In this document: piece by piece, positions 59,718-64,000 of the stretch
Numbering within the stretch: the stretch's first letter is position 1
Layout of the letters: the number at the start of each line of letters is the position of its first letter
Assembly (NCBI RefSeq): GCF_024809855.1
Contig: NZ_JANUEM010000004.1
Location: 62,001-126,000, forward strand
Origin: Rheinheimera pacifica
GTDB taxonomy: Bacteria; Pseudomonadota; Gammaproteobacteria; Enterobacterales; Alteromonadaceae
Reading direction: 5' to 3'
Length of the DNA stretch: 64,000 nucleotides
The notes under the pieces: model-generated
The model's database searches: none
Told to the model about the DNA's origin: nothing
The model's input: only the letters and a program-made list of their open reading frames with translations
Made by a program: the position numbers and the translations under genes

Positions 59718-60868
59718 GCTGTTACCTCACAGCGAACAGGTATACAGGCCTCTATCCGGGTGCCTTTCCCCTCTTTGCTGCCAATCGCTATTTGCCCACC
59801 AAGCAGAGCAATACGCTCTCTCATACCTAACAGGCCAAAGTGTCTTTGCGCACTGGGTTCAGAGGACATGCCACGGCCATCATCCTGCACTATCAGCATC
59901 AATTCCCGGCCTAAATCTGCCAGTTGAATATTGATATGATTCGCCTGAGCATGGCGCGCAACATTGGTCAGTGCCTCCTGCACAATACGAAATACCGCAA
60001 TGCTGATTTGCTCAGTAACGGCAAAATCACCTTCATTGGTCATACTCAGCTTGCAACAAATGCCGGTTCTGGCGCTAAAACGCTGTACGTGATGTTCTAT
60101 TGCCGGCCCCAGCCCAAGAATATCCAGCATACCTGGCCGCAGGTTTTCAGAGATTGCCCGAGCCGTATTTGCTGCGTGCTCCAGCACTTCAATAATATCG
60201 TCAATCTGTTGTTCAATGCCGCCGGATTGATGTGCAACATGGCTTTTAAGCTTTACCAGATCGATACTGGCTACCGTGAGCGATTGCCCCAGCTCGTCAT
60301 GAATTTCACGCGCGATACGGGCCCGCTCTTCTTCACGTATGGTTTGCAAGTGGCCGGTAAGCTGGCGTAATTGCTGCCTAGAAGCAAGCAGCCCTGCTTC
60401 AGCCTGCCTGCGCTGGGCAATTTCTATTTGCAGCAACTGTGCCTGGTCGGCACCATTTACATCCTGATGTAATTGCAAAGCGCGGATTTTAAGGTGCATT
60501 TTCACTCTGGACAGCAGCTCAGTGGCGTCATAGGGTTTTACAATGTAATCCACAACATGCTGCTCAAAAGCCAGCTTAATACTCTGGATATCATGTGATG
60601 CAGAAATAAAAATTACCGGTATAGCGGTGTTAAGTTTTGCTTTTAGCTGCCGACAAATATCATATCCGGTGATTTCAGTGCTTTGTACATCAAGTAAAAT
60701 TAATGCCGGAATATCTGTTTGCAATAAACGCCATGCTTCCTTATCGTCCCGGCACTGGCGCACATGGTAGCCATTGTCAGCCATAAGGTCCGCTAACGAC
60801 GCTAAAGGAGCAGGAATATCCTCAATTATCAGAATATCAAGGCAATAAGCTTTATTAGTACTTGGCAT
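59714..60868 (-). CDS. REC-histidine kinase (NarX/DegS-like) with N-terminal receiver
   Basis: 384 residues. The order is receiver (about 10-125, Asp60 in LILLDVQ), a short coiled coil, HisKA_3 dimerisation domain with phospho-His190 (EERARIAREIHDELGQSL), and an HATPase domain (LTNVARHAQANHINIQLA; DDGRGMSSEPSAQRHFGLLGMRERI). There is no membrane helix, so it is soluble and receives an intracellular or partner signal. ATGA couples it to the LuxR gene. It is the first gene on this strand after the XRE gene promoter region. Confidence 0.92.
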   Translation of the reverse strand: MPSTNKAYCLDILIIEDIPAPLASLADLMADNGYHVRQCRDDKEAWRLLQTDIPALILLDVQSTEITGYDICRQLKAKLNTAIPVIFISASHDIQSIKLAFEQHVVDYIVKPYDATELLSRVKMHLKIRALQLHQDVNGADQAQLLQIEIAQRRQAEAGLLASRQQLRQLTGHLQTIREEERARIAREIHDELGQSLTVASIDLVKLKSHVAHQSGGIEQQIDDIIEVLEHAANTARAISENLRPGMLDILGLGPAIEHHVQRFSARTGICCKLSMTNEGDFAVTEQISIAVFRIVQEALTNVARHAQANHINIQLADLGRELMLIVQDDGRGMSSEPSAQRHFGLLGMRERIALLGGQIAIGSKEGKGTRIEACIPVRCEVTA

Positions 60869-61080
60869 TATATAACATCTGTTTTATTTCCTTATAGCAA
60901 TACCCAAAGAAAGAGCTACACAGCTACATCATTCGTGTGCTTAAAGTTACATCGCCAACATTCATATTTTGACCAAACATTTGTAACATTTTCGTAAGTT
61001 TAAATATGATTTGCCCGTAAGACAAATCACAAAATGAATATTGCCTAATAGGAACATTGTGTCAAGCAAATTGCCCCAGA

Positions 61081-61103
61081 GGTTTTGCCAATAAGGCAAA
61101 ACC
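61081..61103 (+). repeat. Inverted repeat upstream of the XRE gene
   Basis: GGTTTTGCC/GGCAAAACC, a perfect 9-bp inverted repeat around AATAA, 19-41 bases before the XRE ATG. It could be the binding site of the XRE protein (autoregulation) or a leader hairpin. Confidence 0.55.
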
Positions 61104-61117
61104 AACCAGATAATCCT

Positions 61118-61131
61118 CAATATGCATATTG
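61118..61131 (+). promoter_or_regulatory. Palindrome covering the XRE start codon
   Basis: CAATATGCATATTG, a 14-bp perfect palindrome containing the ATG at 61122-61124. No Shine-Dalgarno sequence is visible before the ATG. It may be an operator that also covers translation start. Confidence 0.5.
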
Positions 61132-61508
61132 GGCACGCCATACGAATTTTGCGTCTTCAGCGCAAATTGACACAAGAACAACTGGCTCTGGAAGCAGATA
61201 TTGCTACCAGCAATGTGTCTCGCATAGAAAAAGGCCAACGCCAACCTTCACAAAAGTTACTGGTAAAGCTGGCAGCAGCGTTAAATACTACGCCATCGCA
61301 GCTATATGCCGCCTGCGAACAACCCGCTTTACCAGACGGCCAGGGTAGCGAAATAAATAAAGCCGGGCTAACAGAGCAAACCAGCCAATTATTGCTGACA
61401 TCCGAAGCACAGGTTCTGCTTAAACTGTTCCATGAACTTAATAGCGACAATAAAACGCTATTACTTGAACAACTAAAAGCATTACACCGCTGGCAAGGTA
61501 AAGAGTAA
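61122..61508 (+). CDS. XRE-family transcriptional regulator
   Basis: 128 residues. The N-terminal helix-turn-helix (HAIRILRLQRKLTQEQLALEADIATSNVSRIEKGQRQPS) is a clear Cro/CI-type fold; the C-terminal half is variable and may dimerise. The target is unknown. No ribosome-binding site is seen, but the helix-turn-helix starts at residue 5, so a later start is unlikely. It lies between the divergent kinase gene and rimO, and two palindromes near its start suggest self-regulation. Confidence 0.85.
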   Translation: MHIGHAIRILRLQRKLTQEQLALEADIATSNVSRIEKGQRQPSQKLLVKLAAALNTTPSQLYAACEQPALPDGQGSEINKAGLTEQTSQLLLTSEAQVLLKLFHELNSDNKTLLLEQLKALHRWQGKE

Positions 61509-61631
61509 CGCCAACTGCCGCAGACACCCGCTATAGCTGTTTGTTTTTTGCACAGCAGGCTCTGTATCTTTAGCCGGATTCAGGTATAATCCGCCGACTT
61601 TTTTCCGGCTTAGCCAATTTTAAGAGACACT

Positions 61632-63035
61632 ATGACAGTACAAACCTTTGATCCGACGCAAACCACCACTTTGGATACCGCAACCAAAGCCTTAGCCGGG
61701 CAAGCTAACGCCGGAGCCGGCAAAGGTAATACTATAGGTTTTGTGTCTCTGGGCTGCCCGAAAAATCTGGTTGATTCCGAGCGTATTCTTACCCAGCTAA
61801 AAAGCGAAGGTTATAATATCGTCCCTACCTATGACGATGCTGAATTAGTTATTGTTAACACCTGTGGTTTTATTGACTCGGCAGTACAAGAATCGCTGGA
61901 AACCATCGGTGAAGCGCTGGCTGAAAATGGCAAAGTGATTGTTACCGGCTGTTTAGGTGCGCGTGAAGACGAAATCCGCCAGGTACATCCGAATGTACTG
62001 GGTATTACCGGCCCGCATTCGTATGAAAACGTATTAAAGCAGGTGCATGAGTTTGTACCTAAGCCCAAGTACGACCCCTTTACCATGCTGGTACCGGATC
62101 ATGGCGTTAAATTAACACCTAAGCATTATGCCTATTTAAAAATCTCTGAAGGCTGTAACCACCGCTGTACCTTTTGCATTATTCCGTCAATGCGTGGTGA
62201 TTTAGTCAGCCGCCCGGTGGGCGAAGTACTGGACGAAGCACAGCGCCTGAAAAATGCCGGTGTAAAAGAGCTGCTGATTATTTCGCAAGACACCAGCGCC
62301 TATGGCGTGGATGTAAAACACCGCACCGGCTTCTGGAGCGGCTCACCGGTTAAAACCTCTATGCAGTCATTGTGTGAAGCCTTAGGCGAGATGGGTATTT
62401 GGGTACGTTTGCACTATGTTTACCCCTACCCGCACGTAGATGACATTATCCCACTGATGGCACAGGGCAAAGTATTACCGTATTTAGATATCCCGTTTCA
62501 GCATGCCAGCCCGCGCATATTAAAGCTGATGAAACGCCCCGGCCAGGCCGATCGCGTATTAGAGCGGATTAAAAAATGGCGCGAGATCTGCCCTGAGCTA
62601 ACCATTCGCTCTACCTTTATCGTCGGCTTCCCCGGTGAAACAGAAGAAGACTTCCAGATGTTGCTGGACTGGCTGCAAGAAGCGCAACTGGACCGGGTTG
62701 GCTGCTTTAAATACAGCCCGGTAGAAGGTGCTAAAGCCAATGAACTGGCCGATCCGGTGCCTGAGGATGTCATGGAAGAGCGTTACCACCGCTTTATGCA
62801 AACCCAGCAAGCCATTAGCAACGCCCGTTTACAAGCTAAGATTGGCAAAACTATTAAAGTGCTAATCGACGAAGTAGACGAAGAAGGCGCCATAGGCCGC
62901 AGCTTTGCCGATGCGCCGGAAATTGACGGTGCGGTATACCTGAACGGTTTAACCGGCGTTAAGCCTGGTGATCTGATTGACGCTGTGGTTGAAGAAGCCG
63001 ATGAATATGATTTATGGGCTTCACAAGCAGAATAA
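61632..63035 (+). CDS. rimO: Ribosomal protein S12 methylthiotransferase RimO
   Basis: 467 residues. UPF0004 domain cluster cysteines lie in [21 protein letters not shown] and VTGCLGARE. Radical-[11 protein letters not shown] lies in [19 protein letters not shown], and a C-terminal TRAM domain ends the protein. It adds a methylthio group to Asp88 of ribosomal protein S12. The N-terminus before the first motif is about 20 residues longer than in E. coli and is Thr/Ala/Gly-rich; the start may be further in. A strong terminator follows 5 bases after the stop. Confidence 0.96.
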   Translation: MTVQTFDPTQTTTLDTATKALAGQANAGAGKGNTIGFVSLGCPKNLVDSERILTQLKSEGYNIVPTYDDAELVIVNTCGFIDSAVQESLETIGEALAENGKVIVTGCLGAREDEIRQVHPNVLGITGPHSYENVLKQVHEFVPKPKYDPFTMLVPDHGVKLTPKHYAYLKISEGCNHRCTFCIIPSMRGDLVSRPVGEVLDEAQRLKNAGVKELLIISQDTSAYGVDVKHRTGFWSGSPVKTSMQSLCEALGEMGIWVRLHYVYPYPHVDDIIPLMAQGKVLPYLDIPFQHASPRILKLMKRPGQADRVLERIKKWREICPELTIRSTFIVGFPGETEEDFQMLLDWLQEAQLDRVGCFKYSPVEGAKANELADPVPEDVMEERYHRFMQTQQAISNARLQAKIGKTIKVLIDEVDEEGAIGRSFADAPEIDGAVYLNGLTGVKPGDLIDAVVEEADEYDLWASQAE

Positions 63036-63040
63036 CCGCA

Positions 63041-63074
63041 AGCTGCTGTGATACGACATCACAGCAGCTTTTTA
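63041..63074 (+). terminator. rimO terminator
   Basis: AGCTGCTGTGAT/ATCACAGCAGCT, a perfect 12-bp stem with a 5-nt loop and a TTTTT tail. Confidence 0.92.
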
Positions 63075-63112
63075 ACGGTGTCGTCCTCTTATATATACAC
63101 CCTGCGCAATAC

Positions 63113-64000
63113 CTAGAAGCTCCAGCCAGCAGAGAGTTTTAACTGCCGCTTACCGCCATTAGTAGAGGTAAAGGCATTTGGCATAGCAAATTCTGCTGAA
63201 TCAGGATTTAAATTGAAGTTGTCGTAATTGTTTTGGTTAAACAGATTTTGCACGTCAAAACGAATACGAAACTTTGAGCCATTCACCAGATAACTGCTGC
63301 CAAACTCTTTAGTTAATGACAGATCAAAACGCTGGTACTTGCTTTGTGCCGGAGCCGTGCGGTCAAACAAGCAAGCGGTACTGCCTTGTCTGCAGTCCAA
63401 ATATTCATAAGTGGTTTTTGATGCCCAGGTGTATTTAAAAGCGACAAACATTTCCCACGGCAAATCGTAACTACCCGATACCACAACACGGTGTTGTGGT
63501 ACGCCGACAGATTTTTTCCAGCCATAGTCGGCCACACTTTCATAATCCAGCGCAAAAACCTCACTGAATACCCTGTTTTCCTCAGCATCGCTGAAGGTGT
63601 AAGCCAGGTTTACTCCCCAGTTATCTCTGTGGGGCCGGTCAATTTTAACAAAGACGTTATTGACGCGGGTTTGCCCGTCATTGGATGACAACATCAAATT
63701 ACCCCAGCCTGGTACACCAAAAGCCCATGGCTGGCCCCAGGTAGTACCGTCGGCCAGAAACTGACCATCAGGCCGCCTGTTCCCCAGCAGCCAGTTAAAG
63801 CCATTTTTGGATTCGGTATGCGCAACACTGACCTCGGTATTCCATTCAGCCCAGTTACTCCTGATGCCAATACTAAATTGATCTGAGTAAGGCGTTTTCA
63901 GGTCATTGTGCAGCAGAAAACGTTCGCCCTTCACATCAATACTCGACAACAGCCCATCCAGACCGGGCTGAGTTAAGTAAACCGGGTCCCAGTTGGTACA
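63113..64000 (-). CDS. TonB-dependent outer-membrane receptor (C-terminal part; 5' end outside window)
   Basis: About 295 residues of beta-barrel are visible, open to the window edge. Alternating strands and extracellular loops are seen (GWKKSVGVPQHRVVVSGSYD; FRIRFDVQNLFNQNNYD), and the last residues LKLSAGWSF end in the aromatic Phe that marks barrel proteins. The frame has no stop at the edge, so the TTG-initiated part from 63949 is only a fragment. The substrate is unknown; the QNLFNQNNYD segment is of the CarboxypepD_reg/Oar-like TonB receptor type. Convergent with rimO. Confidence 0.82.
   Translation of the reverse strand, partial: CTNWDPVYLTQPGLDGLLSSIDVKGERFLLHNDLKTPYSDQFSIGIRSNWAEWNTEVSVAHTESKNGFNWLLGNRRPDGQFLADGTTWGQPWAFGVPGWGNLMLSSNDGQTRVNNVFVKIDRPHRDNWGVNLAYTFSDAEENRVFSEVFALDYESVADYGWKKSVGVPQHRVVVSGSYDLPWEMFVAFKYTWASKTTYEYLDCRQGSTACLFDRTAPAQSKYQRFDLSLTKEFGSSYLVNGSKFRIRFDVQNLFNQNNYDNFNLNPDSAEFAMPNAFTSTNGGKRQLKLSAGWSF

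Noticed and set aside
61157-61450. Minus-strand ORF opposite the XRE gene
   Set aside because: Shadow of a helix-turn-helix gene; Ser/Cys-rich translation without family resemblance.

Overview
The window is a dense, intron-free, roughly half-GC bacterial chromosome segment with no rRNA, tRNA, phage or insertion sequence that I can see. Gene order and protein content point to a gammaproteobacterium of the Alteromonadales/Chromatiaceae kind (Rheinheimera- or Alishewanella-like). This is inferred from the Escherichia-like sdhCDAB-sucABCD block divergent from gltA, the Mfd-CsiV pair, the LolCDE and MsbA-LpxK-KdsB envelope loci, and a large chemotaxis operon. No database search supports the genus.

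Positions 1-12002 are central metabolism: the N-terminal part of nadR, then succinyl-CoA synthetase, the 2-oxoglutarate dehydrogenase E1 and E2 subunits, and succinate dehydrogenase, all on the minus strand. Citrate synthase runs divergently on the plus strand. Hairpins between sdhB and sucA, between sucB and sucC, and after sucD divide this long block into segments. Positions 12116-15487 hold csdA, csdE and tcdA, the machinery that cyclises t6A to ct6A in tRNA. A small kinase-fold protein of unknown role lies among them and overlaps tcdA tail to tail.

Positions 15490-26493 are envelope biogenesis: an RluA-type pseudouridine synthase, kdsB, a Trm112-like zinc-ribbon protein, lpxK, msbA, comEC, a DUF2062 membrane protein, and the lolC-lolD-lolE lipoprotein release system, followed by a divergent PilZ-like protein. 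Positions 26540-32582 carry mfd, csiV, a small membrane protein and an RbgA/YlqF-type ribosome-assembly GTPase. A lone secreted GH43 glycosidase follows, with a strong inverted repeat in its leader.

Positions 33897-44932 form a metal-homeostasis region. A FrmR/RcnR-family sensor carrying the His3, Cys35, His60, His64 ligand set leads an operon with a CopL-like protein and a CzcCBA efflux pump. A P1B-4-type ATPase lies about 3 kb away. Both promoters carry nearly the same operator, an ATACT/AGTAT inverted repeat around a G/C tract, placed over the -10 element. This predicts one cobalt/nickel/zinc-type regulon with two exporters. Between them are dgkA, an LTA-synthase-family transferase facing away from it, and a short ORF that looks like a response regulator fused by deletion to the tail of a histidine kinase.

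Positions 45145-47908 are unrelated single genes: DUF1993, an Ahr-type aldehyde reductase and a glycosyltransferase. Positions 47919-60868 are a minus-strand signalling block. A two-component pair (REC-histidine kinase and LuxR regulator) is followed by a compact chemosensory operon: REC, MCP, cheY, STAS, cheA, MCP, cheW, cheR, cheD, cheB, and a PAS-GGDEF-EAL protein. No flagellar or pilus genes are nearby, so the output of this pathway is open. The window ends with an XRE regulator whose start codon sits inside a palindrome, rimO, and the C-terminal part of a TonB-dependent receptor.
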